A DNA stretch of 41,938 nt, from contig JANQLO010000054.1 in assembly GCA_028280505.1 (NCBI GenBank), forward strand, positions 1-41,938, given 5' to 3'. The notes beneath the pieces are model-generated. The model was given only the letters and a program-made list of their open reading frames with translations, searched no databases and was not told the DNA's origin. Below, in pieces: positions 10,401-18,716 of this stretch (the stretch's first letter is position 1; each line of letters opens with the position of its first letter). The position numbers and the translations under genes are program-made. Source of the stretch: Chromatiales bacterium. Its GTDB lineage: Bacteria; Pseudomonadota; Gammaproteobacteria; Chromatiales; Chromatiaceae.

Positions 10401-11306
10401 ATCGGTGAGTACACCTACGACCCTTTTGGCCGGCGGCTCAAGAAGGTCACACAAACCGAAACGCGCTATTTCCACTACAGCGATGAAGGGCTGGTCGGGG
10501 AATACGATGTGGCCGGGAATCCAGTCCGCCACTACGGCTACGAGCCGGACAGCACCTGGACCACCAGTCCGCTGTATCAGCGCCAGGGTAGAGAGGTGGC
10601 GTTTTATCAGAACGATCATTTGGGCACGCCGCAGCGCTTGGTCAAGGCCAATGGGGCCGTGGTGTGGGCTGGGCAGTATCGTGCCTTTGGTGAGGTGACC
10701 GAGACAATCAGCATCTGGGCCAATCCGTTGCGCTTCCCAGGGCAGTACTACGATCAGGAAACCGGGCAGCACTATAACTATTTCAGGGATTATGACCCTA
10801 GTACGGGAAGGTACACGCAGCGGGATCCCATTGGGCTCGCTGGTGGGCTGAGTGTGTATATGTATGTGGCAGGAAATCCAAATAGATTTTTAGATCCATT
10901 AGGTTTGTATATTCCTGAAATAATTCCCCCAGAGTGTGATTTTATTATACTTTTTGATAATTCGACGAGCGATACAAAAGTATTAACTGGAGCTCCAAGG
11001 ATAATACAAAGAATTGTTATTTTTTCAGGATTTAAGTACAAAGACAAATCAAAAAAATATCGAAGAGTGTTGAGGGTAGAGAGGCGTTTATATGAGCAGG
11101 TTTCATATAATTGGTATTTATTTAATGTTGACATAGTTTACACTCTTAGATGTACAGAGACTGATGAGTGCGGGAGAGAGAGGGTTGTTGATTATATTTC
11201 TTCTCATAAAGAAAATAGAGAAGTTAGGCTTAATGACACTGTCAAAAGATGGTGGAAGACGGAAATAGATGAAGTATCATTTGATAATAATAGGAAAAGA
11301 AATTGA
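7410..11306 (+). CDS. RHS/YD-repeat protein with variable AT-rich C-terminal tip (candidate polymorphic toxin)
   Basis: About 1298 residues. The N-terminus has a Sec-type signal: WQWMGIGLLFVVSVAQA follows a positive stretch. Dozens of YD repeats of the type YxYDxxGN/R fill residues ~110-1030. The conserved RHS core end follows: DHLGTPQRL, then RYRDYDPSTGRYTQRDPIGL-like text and DPLGLY. After about 10860 base composition drops sharply to AT-rich, and the last ~130 residues match no family I recognise; they are charged and hydrophilic. This is the usual architecture of contact-dependent polymorphic toxins: a shell-forming RHS core and an exchangeable toxin tip. Start: AAGGA at 7401-7405 precedes ATG 7410. 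ATG 7449, with AGGACGG upstream and the tighter signal peptide, is an equally good alternative, and GTG 7389 is possible. The four-base overlap with the next gene supports a linked pair. Confidence 0.88.
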   Translation: MSMATNKQQQDGLMRGRVWQWMGIGLLFVVSVAQAGVQLPQGEYFTDIDDLMVKVLGGTVDAKRTWYRGAWHFNRSWSPLTFNYDTLSGEVKTIQRNDDVFERDPTNPNRYRFDVSLTIERTANGWRWADRRRNWIDYDAEGRVLAYGDRNDVTVTLHYDAQGRRSTVHDHFNNPVLTYEYDGDSNRVRFVRSATRSVEYRYTGERLTEVVDVLGHSTTYTYEGDKLKTLTDPENRTTTLAYGPIGQLISETGEDGLAVTYRYDYDKTRREYYVRQTGLDGRVVERWYDKEGVETRRAVNGTDEQRMRYDGNHRIVTDERGLETRYERDAWDNITKTVYPDGASESTTYDYRFDLPKQKTDALGRITAYTYDANGNLLSMTEAQGTADQRITDYTYDGYGQRLTDTVKGSDPSEDALTQYSYDDQGNLTEIIDPESHTTAYTHDEMGNVLTRTDANGHTWTDTYNAAGWLETEKDPENNLVTYTYDKVGNRTGVTDAHNHSSSATFDVRDRLTTVTDFEGHISILGYDAVGRLRIQTDPLTNVVLFDYDVDGRPIAQTDPAGNRIEQRYDTGGGLNADVAYPGLATGVQYPTFLRTYDYDRRDQRIRSIDHLSPTEKQVTEIGYDAAGNRISITDAEGRLTQYRYDTLDRLVEVIDPLGQSTAFAYDVRDNLVAVTDPNGHPTQYRYDKADRKIAEIRPLGEAYTYSYDPAGNLSERTDPDGRRAAYTYDDADRLTQERHYAAGTAVPERTVDFTYDVNGNLASWDDGSYSATYTYDKNDRKRSETVNYGTFSLSHQYTYDAAGNKASYTAPDGTVITYHWDKDRLQRVELPTVGSINYASYRWASPDLITYPGGGQRQIALDPLLRPETIVAKDPAANAVMDFAYTYDAAGNITQKVTATLTYDYTYDVLDRLTESASALEVEGWTYDPNGNRLTDNLNPGSWRYNDNDELTESPAATYTYDEAGNPLTKSEGGQILSYVYNAENRLVRVTDGTNPIGEYTYDPFGRRLKKVTQTETRYFHYSDEGLVGEYDVAGNPVRHYGYEPDSTWTTSPLYQRQGREVAFYQNDHLGTPQRLVKANGAVVWAGQYRAFGEVTETISIWANPLRFPGQYYDQETGQHYNYFRDYDPSTGRYTQRDPIGLAGGLSVYMYVAGNPNRFLDPLGLYIPEIIPPECDFIILFDNSTSDTKVLTGAPRIIQRIVIFSGFKYKDKSKKYRRVLRVERRLYEQVSYNWYLFNVDIVYTLRCTETDECGRERVVDYISSHKENREVRLNDTVKRWWKTEIDEVSFDNNRKRN

Positions 11307-11704
11307 GGAAGGTAATTTTCATATTTTTTTATCTTTTACTGTCATTTTTTTTGTACTTTTTGCATGCCGTTATTGTTTTCCAATTGGATAATAATTTTCT
11401 TATTAGTGAGCTCCATTATGAAAGAGTTTCTTTCTGGTTTGTTGTGTCACAGGTGCTGGTAATTTTATATGTATACTTATTTGGTTTTTTGGGATTCGAT
11501 TTTTATTTCGGAAGAAAGTTAAACTATTTTTTAATTGGATTACTAGCAGCGATTCCGGCCGCATTGCTATTAGATATATTCGTATATGAGTCAATAATTA
11601 TTCTTTATATTTCATACTCTACTTACTTCATGCCCATATTGGGTTCTGTTGCTGGCTCAGTGCTTGGTGGAATGCTGAGAGATAAAGTAAAGAGATGTGG
11701 ATAA
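11303..11704 (+). CDS. Small polytopic membrane protein, candidate RHS immunity protein
   Basis: 133 residues starting at a TTG that overlaps the RHS stop (TTGA), with AGGA about 7 bases upstream. Roughly four hydrophobic segments are visible, at about residues 3-27, 43-66, 74-100 and 102-122, and the C-terminus is short and basic (RDKVKRC). I do not recognise the family. Three things make it a candidate immunity protein for the RHS tip: it lies directly after the toxin-tip coding end, it is translationally coupled, and it shares the low GC content of the tip but not of the RHS core. That role is inferred from position only. A membrane immunity protein would fit a membrane-acting toxin, yet the tip itself shows no clear transmembrane helix, so a different role is possible. 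Confidence 0.75.
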   Translation: MRKVIFIFFYLLLSFFLYFLHAVIVFQLDNNFLISELHYERVSFWFVVSQVLVILYVYLFGFLGFDFYFGRKLNYFLIGLLAAIPAALLLDIFVYESIIILYISYSTYFMPILGSVAGSVLGGMLRDKVKRCG

Positions 11705-12087
11705 GGCGGCTAATGGGTGACCCCGATTGATTCGCTGCGTAGAAAATAGGGTCGGACAGCGATTTTCTAAAATAGTTGAGCGGTTGAGTAAGTAGACAAC
11801 ATGCTTACGTTAACGGAGTGTTGTGAACATGATATCGAGGGCAAGGGATGCCACGACAACCAAGATATGACCTGCCGGGTCTGCCGCAGCATGTGATTCA
11901 GTGCGGCGAAAACCGACAGATGATATTTTTTGAACAAGGAATAAATGGGTGGTCTTTTTAACAAAGATTTTAAATTTCGTTTAGGAAATCAGTCTCTTTT
12001 TTTAACGAGGCCAGGACAACAAAGTGGTGTGGCGGTTAGCTGAAGGCATTCACTGTCACCCTTAAGCAGCACAGGACAAAGAAGACA
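11705..12087 (+). other. AT-rich intergenic scar between RHS pair and second giant gene
   Basis: This 383-bp stretch keeps the low GC of the RHS tip for most of its length. It holds the truncated transposase described separately. Before that comes ordinary-looking sequence with short GGGTGACCC and GGGTCGGA strings. The leader of the 12088 gene follows. No other gene and no convincing terminator were seen. Confidence 0.6.
11848..11961 (+). pseudogene. Truncated REP-associated tyrosine transposase (RAYT, Y1 family) N-terminus
   Basis: A 37-codon frame starts at ATG 11848 with AAGGG just upstream. It reads MPRQPRYDLPGLPQHVIQCG followed by ENRQMIFF. This is very like the start of Y1/REP-associated transposases, which typically begin MPRxxRxxxPGxxxHVxxRGNNR. 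The frame then ends in unrelated AT-rich sequence at TAA 11959-11961, before the catalytic HUH and tyrosine motifs, so the protein cannot be active. The family arginine of HVxxRGN is cysteine here. It is a decayed mobile-gene remnant, suggesting past rearrangement at the toxin-tip end of the RHS locus. Confidence 0.7.
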
Positions 12088-15000
12088 ATGGCAAGGACAA
12101 CACGGATAGGCTGGTTGAGCCTGTTGATTCTCGGCATGGGCCTGTTGATCGGGCGCCCGGTGCTGGCCGAGGCGGTCTGTGCGCAGGTCAAGATCGAAAT
12201 CCAACAAGAGCTGACCTTAGAGCGCCAGGCCTTCGATGCGATGATGCGCATCAACAACGGTCTGGACACCTTGCCGATCGAAAACGTCGACATTACCGTC
12301 AGCTTTGCCGATGAAGATGGCAACAGCGTCCTGGCCACCAACGATCCCAACAACACCGAGGCCAAATTCTTCATCCGCCTCGACACCATGGACAACATCG
12401 CCGATGTCAGCGGCGACGGTGTCGTGGCCCCCAACACCACCGCCGAAATCCACTGGCTCATCATCCCGGCCCCCGGTGCGGCCGAAGACCTACCGGGCGG
12501 TAAGCTGTTCTTCGTCGGTGCCCGGCTGAGCTACACCCTCGGCGGGGTCCCCGAATCGGTCGAAGTCACGCCCGACTTCATCACCGTCAAGCCGCTGCCG
12601 CGCCTGACCCTGGACTACTTCCTCACCCGCGATGTCATTGGCGACGATGCCTTCACGCCCGAAATCGAACCCAGTGAGCCCTACACCCTGGGCGTACGGG
12701 TCAGAAACGACGGTATTGCCGTCGCCAACAACCTCAAGATCGACTCCGCCCAGCCCCAGATCATCGAAAACGAGCTGGGTCTAGCGATCGGTTTTGAGAT
12801 CATCGGCAGCAGCATCGACGATCAACCGGCCGCGCCCAATCTACTGATCGACTTCGGGTCAGTCGACGGCAACAGCGCCCGCGTCGGACGCTGGCAAATG
12901 ACCAGTTCCTTGTCCGGCGAATTCATCGACTTCGACGTCACCTTCACCCATGCCGACGAACTCGGTGGCCAACTCACTTCGATCTTGCAGGCGACCCATG
13001 GTCATTTCCTGATTCGTGACGTCCGCGTCGACCTGCCCGGGCGCGACAATGTGCGCGACTTCCTGGCCAAGGACGGTGACGTCTACCGGATCTATGAATC
13101 CGAAGGACTGGACACCGACGTCATCAACGCCTCGGCCCAGGCCAACCTGAGTGTGCTCGACACCCAGGCCACTTACACCGACTACCGCCTGACCCTGCCG
13201 GCTGCCGCCGGTTTCAGCTATGTCCAGCTGCCCGACCCGCAGGGTGGGGCCTATCAGGTCATTAGCGCCATCCGTGCCGACGGCAAAGTGATGTCGACCG
13301 ACAACGTCTGGACCTCGCGCACCCGTAACCGCGACACCTTGCCGCCGAGCTGGCACTACCACCTCAACCTGTTCGACGTCGACAGCACCGGCACTTATAC
13401 CGTGCGCTTAGGCCCGACCGTCACCGGCCCTGAACCGCCGGTGATTGCCTTCCTGCCTGATCGTCCCACGTCAATCAACACCGCCATGGGCTTTCTGGTC
13501 GAGGCCAGCGACCCCAATGGTGATCCCATTGCCTTGAGTGCCTCACCCTTACCGGCCGGGGCCGCTTTCATCGACAACGGCGACGGTACCGGTTATTTCA
13601 ATTGGACCCCGATCCAGGGCCAGGCCGGCAGCTACATCGTGCGTTTCACTGCCAGCGACGGTAGCCTCGAGGCCTCGCGTCTCATGACCATCACCGTCAA
13701 TGGCGATGGCGACAGCGATGGCGACGGCATGGACGACGACTGGGAGCTGCTGTGGTTCGAGACCCTCGCGCGTGATGGCACGGGTGACTACGACGGTGAC
13801 GGCATCAGCGATCTCAGCGAATTCCAGAACGGCACCGACCCGGCACGCGCGCCCGGGCCCGGTCAGCCCGAACCCCTCGCACCGTTATATACCGCCGAGG
13901 TCGACCACCTCGCCCCCGAACTGCGGGTACAAAACGGCCAGCATGGTTTGGCACAGACCGTCAGCTATCACTTCGAGGTCTATCGTGATGCTGGGCTCAA
14001 TGAGCTGATCGCCGGCTCCGGTGCCATCGCCGAGGACGCCTCGGGTGAAACCGCATGGGTGATCGACACGACGCTGGATGACAACACCCAATACTACTGG
14101 CGGGTCAGAGCCCATGATGGGGCGACCTATAGCGAATGGGCGCGTAGCGAGTTCTTCGTCAACACCGTCAACGATCCGCCCAGTGCGCCGCAGATCAACT
14201 GGCCGGCCGATGGGGGTCGCATGCCTGCGATGACGCCGCGGCTCGAAGTGATCGCCAGCACTGACTCGGATCAGGACGAGTTGTATTACAGCGTCCAGCT
14301 CTTTGAAGATGCTGCGCTGACCTTGCCGGTCAATGAACCTTGGGGTAGATATGCCGATCCACAATCACCGAGCGTCGTCAGGTGGCAAGGCGTGCTCGAG
14401 GATGTCGGATTGGTCGAAAGCGCGACCTACTATTGGGTGGTCACGGTCACCGACGAGCACGGTGTAGCCACCCAAAGCCCGGCTGCGCAATTCACCGTGG
14501 ACGGTATCAACAATGCACCGCCGGAACCCACGCTGATCACGCCGGCAGCGGGTGCCGAGGTCGCGTCGGCCGAGCTCGATCTGGTTGTCGGTGCCGTGGT
14601 CGATCCCGATGGCGACACGGTGCAATACCGTTTCGAACTGGATACCGTCGCCACCTTCGACAGCCCTGATAAGTTGGTCTCCGAACCACTGCTGGCCGCG
14701 GGCGGTAATGCGATTTGGTTATTGCCGATCCTCAACGACAACACTCGCTACTACTGGCGGGTCAAGGCCAGTGACGGGTTGATCGACAGCCGCTGGGCGA
14801 ATGGACAGTTCTTCGTCAACACCGCCAATGACGTCCCACCGGTACCGTTACCGGGTAACCTGGACGTCGCCGGCTGGTCGGGCACGCTTACCCCAACCCT
14901 GTATCTCGCGCCTGCCGAGGATATCGACGGCGATATCCAACGCTACGAGTTCGAACTCTATGCTTACAGTCGTGCCAGTGGTGTAGGTAGCTTGCTGGCT

Positions 15001-18000
15001 AGTGCGCAGACCACCGAGCCCCAATTGGATCTACAAACCTTGGCACCGCTGGCCACCGAATACACCTGGCTGGCTTGGCGGGCGCGGGCGATCGACGAGC
15101 ACGATGCCGGCAGTGACTGGATGGCCCCGGTGTCGCTCTTTATCGACAACGTCACGGTGCCCGAACCCCTGACGCTGGATGCGCCGGCTAGCCTCACGGT
15201 CGCCGAAGGGTCGATCACGACGATCGACATCACGACCTCGGGTATCTCCGCCCCGGTCTGTCTGCGGGCACCTGATTGGCAAAACCTCAATTTGGTCTGG
15301 CCGCTGGAAGCGGATTTTCTCAGCTTCGCGGATCTGGGTGACGGTCGGGCGACCATGGTGATTACGCCGGACTACTGGAACTATGTCGGTGTCCACACGT
15401 TGGATATTGTTGCCGGGCACCGTGGGACGGAATGCGAGGGTGATTTGCGCACGGCGCCCTTCGCGCCGGTAGTACATCGCCTCACTATCACGGTCAACGA
15501 CACTAATCGTACACCCGTCTTCACGCCTCACGCCGATGTCGTCGCCACCGAGGGTGAGACACTGTCTCTGTCGGTCGTGGCGACCGATCCTGATGGTGAT
15601 GGACCCACGTTGACCTACAGTGCGACCGGTTTACCTCCAGGCTTGACGATTGATAGCGTGTTTCTTGGTGGTGAGAACATCAATGAAGTCGGCACGATAA
15701 GCGGTACCCTGCCTTACGATGCGGCGGGTACTTACAACGTCATTGTCGATGTCGTGGATAACGGAGTGCCGCCGGCAAGCGCACAAACGTCCTTCACGAT
15801 TGACGTGACCGACACCAATCGTGCGCCGACGTGGGGTGGGTCCGGTACTTTGACAGCCACCGAAGGTCAGACCATCAGTTGGAGCCAGGACGCGTTCGAC
15901 CCGGATGGTGACGATCTCACTTACTCCGCCGATGGACTGCCGGAGGGCCTGAGCTTGGATACCATGACCGGTGTCATCAGCGGTTCGCCTGTGTTCGGTA
16001 CGGCCGGCAGCTATACCATCAACATCGGTGTATACGACAACGGTACGCCGCCGCTCAGCGACACCGGCACCACGATTTTGGTCGTCGTGGCGAGTACGTT
16101 GAACCAGCCGCCGGCGGTGGCATGGGTGACGCCGATCGAAGACGGGATGATGTATGCACTCGGTCCCGTGATTCCGCTCGAGGCGACGGCGAGCGATACG
16201 GACGGTAGCGTTTCCAGCGTGCGCTTCTTTGTCAATGGTGTGCTGCTCGACACGCTCACGGCGGCGCCTTATGTCGTGGACTGGATGCCGACCGTGGAGG
16301 GCTCTTATACCTTGACGGTAGAGGTCACGGACGATGGCGGCGAGACTGCATCGGCGATGCGTATGGTCGACGTGGTGGATACGCAACCCCATGTGACTTC
16401 CGAGATCTATTATGTGCTTAACCCCCGGATGTCACTGGGGGATGCCTATGTCGTGAGTCTGGAAGACAACAACCTGATTCGGGTGGGTGGGACCCAGCTT
16501 TCTTTGAATCGTTATGAACGTGGCGTACTGCCGGCTGCCGAATTGACCCAGGGTGCGGCCATCATGGGCTCCGGTGCATTTGACGTTGGCAGCGACGTGA
16601 CAGCAACGGATGTTCCGGTGTCGCAGCGGTTGTCAGGCGTAAGTTTCGTAGTGCCTCAATATGGCATTGGTAATCGCTACTATCTGCTCAGTCCGCATGG
16701 GGACGCCCAGGTACAAATTCAACTCGGTGCTCAGACAACGACCCTGACCTTGCCGAGAGGACAAGTAATCGCACACGATGGTGATACAAACGACAGCGAT
16801 GCAATTCGGATTCGTTCAGATTTGCCGATCGTAATAGCGCGCGCGACCCTACAGAGCGGTGAAGTCAGTCATGACGTCATGCCGGTCCCACCAGCGGCGA
16901 CGGAACTCTGGGGAAAACGCGGGGAATGGATGCTGATTGGCGCAATAGAGGACGATACATTGGTCAGTGTCTATGCAGAAGATACTTGGCTGCCCAGCAT
17001 CAGATTGTCCGCAGGCCGGTGGGGCAGCGTACGCCTCGGTCGGGGGAATGTGCAGGGCCAGGGCACTGCAATGCGCATAATCTCGAACAAGCCGGTCGGC
17101 GCGATAATGGGTTCGGACTTTGACGGCGATGACCAGGTGGCATTCCTCCCGACTAAGCAGTTAGGCACGCGTTTCGGTATTCCCGTCGATACCCAGTACG
17201 TCTCTGTAGCCTGTACTGAACCGCAGACACAAATTACGTTATATGTGCCCGGACAGGCACCGCAGGTGCAGTCATGCGCGGCGACGGGGCCCCACCCCGG
17301 GCATGTGTACTTCGGCAATGCGGCCAATGGGGTGCATATCCCGGCAGGTGCCTATCTGGAGAGCGAGGCGCCGGTCTACGTGATGTACGAACCGGCCGCG
17401 AGCAACGATGAGCACAATCTGATGGGCACGAATCCGACGCCGGAAGCCTATTATGTGCTGAATTCGCGGATGTCGTCGGGGGATGCCAGTGTCGTGAGCC
17501 TGGAAGACGACAACTTGATTCAGGTGGGCACTACACAGTTGCCGCTCAATCGTTACGAACGGGGCACGCTACCCGCCGCGGACTTGACACAAGGCGCAGT
17601 AATCAGCGTTAAGAAGGCGTTCGATTTTGGTAGCGACCTCAACGGCACGGATGTCCCGGTATCCAATCGTTTCGCAAGCAGACAATTTGTCATGCCGCAG
17701 GGCGGTGGTGGCCACCGATACGCTTTGCTGAGTCCGTATGGCGATGCCCAAGTGTACATTTTTGCGGGAGAGCAAACGACTTATCCCGATGCGACGATTG
17801 TCTCTTTGCCGCAAGGTCAAGTGATCCAACATGATGCGGTGGAAACTTCAGGCGCCATTCGGATCTTCGCGAATCTGCCCATCGTGGTATCACATGCCGG
17901 GGTTTATGGGGGTGTGCCGAACCGAGAAGCGATGCCGATACCGCCGGCAACAACCGAGCTATGGGGGCTACGATCTTCGAATGCGGAAATTGGTGCGCTG

Positions 18001-18510
18001 GAGGATGGTACCGTAGTGGATATCTATGCGGACGATGGCACCTGGCAGCAGAAAACGCTATCGGCGGGCGAGCGCACCGGCATAGAGGTTGGGCAAAATG
18101 CAGCCCATGGTATGGGAAGTGCACTGCGGTTAGTGGCAAACAAGCCCATCAGTGCTATTCAGTCATCGGATGGAGATGGCTACGAGCGGACTGCGTTCTT
18201 CCCGACCCAATACTTGGGGATGCATTTCGGTATTCCGGTCGATACGCAATACGTTGCGATCGCTTGTACCAAGGCACAAACGAAGGTCAGGCTGTATGCA
18301 CCAGATCGTGAGGTGCAAGAGAGGATTTGTAATGCCGATGGAGACCGCCCGGGCCACATTCATTTCGGCGACACGATCAATGGAGCGCATGTTCCGGCCG
18401 GAGCATATCTGCAGAGCGAGGCGCCGATACATGTCATCTATGAGGCGGCGGCCAGCGATGACGAGCATAATCTGATGGGAACCGTCCCGATCGAGCCGGT
18501 GATGCCATAG
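12088..18510 (+). CDS. Giant secreted multi-Ig protein with duplicated IgGFc-binding-like C-terminal module
   Basis: 2140 residues. The signal peptide is clear (MARTTRIGWLSLLILGMGLL then IGRPVLAEA). Residues ~195-240 hold a CARDB-like stretch. A putative-Ig (He_PIG-type) domain begins near 451. A Ca-binding thrombospondin-3-like segment rich in DxDxDG lies near 540-590. FN3/Ig-like units carrying the phrase YYWRVxAxDG and ending FFVNT follow at ~600-1000. Two more He_PIG/cadherin-like domains start near 1141 and 1244, and an Ig domain near 1341. The C-terminus is two copies of a ~347-residue module (~1439-1785 and ~1786-2132) that resembles IgGFc-binding-like domains. The protein is probably exported and cell-associated or released. 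Its target is unknown. The neighbouring T2SS operon converges on it, which is suggestive for export but not proof. Confidence 0.88.
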   Translation: MARTTRIGWLSLLILGMGLLIGRPVLAEAVCAQVKIEIQQELTLERQAFDAMMRINNGLDTLPIENVDITVSFADEDGNSVLATNDPNNTEAKFFIRLDTMDNIADVSGDGVVAPNTTAEIHWLIIPAPGAAEDLPGGKLFFVGARLSYTLGGVPESVEVTPDFITVKPLPRLTLDYFLTRDVIGDDAFTPEIEPSEPYTLGVRVRNDGIAVANNLKIDSAQPQIIENELGLAIGFEIIGSSIDDQPAAPNLLIDFGSVDGNSARVGRWQMTSSLSGEFIDFDVTFTHADELGGQLTSILQATHGHFLIRDVRVDLPGRDNVRDFLAKDGDVYRIYESEGLDTDVINASAQANLSVLDTQATYTDYRLTLPAAAGFSYVQLPDPQGGAYQVISAIRADGKVMSTDNVWTSRTRNRDTLPPSWHYHLNLFDVDSTGTYTVRLGPTVTGPEPPVIAFLPDRPTSINTAMGFLVEASDPNGDPIALSASPLPAGAAFIDNGDGTGYFNWTPIQGQAGSYIVRFTASDGSLEASRLMTITVNGDGDSDGDGMDDDWELLWFETLARDGTGDYDGDGISDLSEFQNGTDPARAPGPGQPEPLAPLYTAEVDHLAPELRVQNGQHGLAQTVSYHFEVYRDAGLNELIAGSGAIAEDASGETAWVIDTTLDDNTQYYWRVRAHDGATYSEWARSEFFVNTVNDPPSAPQINWPADGGRMPAMTPRLEVIASTDSDQDELYYSVQLFEDAALTLPVNEPWGRYADPQSPSVVRWQGVLEDVGLVESATYYWVVTVTDEHGVATQSPAAQFTVDGINNAPPEPTLITPAAGAEVASAELDLVVGAVVDPDGDTVQYRFELDTVATFDSPDKLVSEPLLAAGGNAIWLLPILNDNTRYYWRVKASDGLIDSRWANGQFFVNTANDVPPVPLPGNLDVAGWSGTLTPTLYLAPAEDIDGDIQRYEFELYAYSRASGVGSLLASAQTTEPQLDLQTLAPLATEYTWLAWRARAIDEHDAGSDWMAPVSLFIDNVTVPEPLTLDAPASLTVAEGSITTIDITTSGISAPVCLRAPDWQNLNLVWPLEADFLSFADLGDGRATMVITPDYWNYVGVHTLDIVAGHRGTECEGDLRTAPFAPVVHRLTITVNDTNRTPVFTPHADVVATEGETLSLSVVATDPDGDGPTLTYSATGLPPGLTIDSVFLGGENINEVGTISGTLPYDAAGTYNVIVDVVDNGVPPASAQTSFTIDVTDTNRAPTWGGSGTLTATEGQTISWSQDAFDPDGDDLTYSADGLPEGLSLDTMTGVISGSPVFGTAGSYTINIGVYDNGTPPLSDTGTTILVVVASTLNQPPAVAWVTPIEDGMMYALGPVIPLEATASDTDGSVSSVRFFVNGVLLDTLTAAPYVVDWMPTVEGSYTLTVEVTDDGGETASAMRMVDVVDTQPHVTSEIYYVLNPRMSLGDAYVVSLEDNNLIRVGGTQLSLNRYERGVLPAAELTQGAAIMGSGAFDVGSDVTATDVPVSQRLSGVSFVVPQYGIGNRYYLLSPHGDAQVQIQLGAQTTTLTLPRGQVIAHDGDTNDSDAIRIRSDLPIVIARATLQSGEVSHDVMPVPPAATELWGKRGEWMLIGAIEDDTLVSVYAEDTWLPSIRLSAGRWGSVRLGRGNVQGQGTAMRIISNKPVGAIMGSDFDGDDQVAFLPTKQLGTRFGIPVDTQYVSVACTEPQTQITLYVPGQAPQVQSCAATGPHPGHVYFGNAANGVHIPAGAYLESEAPVYVMYEPAASNDEHNLMGTNPTPEAYYVLNSRMSSGDASVVSLEDDNLIQVGTTQLPLNRYERGTLPAADLTQGAVISVKKAFDFGSDLNGTDVPVSNRFASRQFVMPQGGGGHRYALLSPYGDAQVYIFAGEQTTYPDATIVSLPQGQVIQHDAVETSGAIRIFANLPIVVSHAGVYGGVPNREAMPIPPATTELWGLRSSNAEIGALEDGTVVDIYADDGTWQQKTLSAGERTGIEVGQNAAHGMGSALRLVANKPISAIQSSDGDGYERTAFFPTQYLGMHFGIPVDTQYVAIACTKAQTKVRLYAPDREVQERICNADGDRPGHIHFGDTINGAHVPAGAYLQSEAPIHVIYEAAASDDEHNLMGTVPIEPVMP
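16402..18483 (+). repeat. Tandem duplication of a 1041-bp coding module
   Basis: Two in-frame copies lie head to tail in the 3' end of the 12088 gene, about 16402-17442 and 17443-18483. Both begin YYVLNxRMSxGDAxVVSLED and end in AASxDEHNLMGT, with a period of 1041 bp (347 codons). Recognisable nucleotide identity persists at the start of each copy, for example around 16408 and 17449. The middles have diverged and differ by small indels, so the duplication is not recent. Confidence 0.85.
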
Positions 18511-18716
18511 CGTGGTGCGGGTTGGCAAAGATCGGATGTACACGGAGGCCATGATCTACGTAGCGGGCCATCAGCACCCGGCTGTTGATTTGATGTTAAA
18601 GAACCGCCGCAATGTATAGGCGGTCGCAAAGATCAACGAAACAGTCAGCTGGTGGTAATTTGGTCAAACTTATTGCAGTCGAGGTGTTACGCTATGAGTT
18701 CTTGTTGATTGCTGTC
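18511..18716. other. Convergent intergenic region, weak hairpin
   Basis: The giant plus-strand gene and the minus-strand gspD end face to face here. ACCGCC and GGCGGT, ten bases apart at about 18603-18624, can form a 6-bp stem. Read leftward it is followed by TTCTTT, so it may be a weak terminator for the T2SS operon. No gene was seen. Confidence 0.3.
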
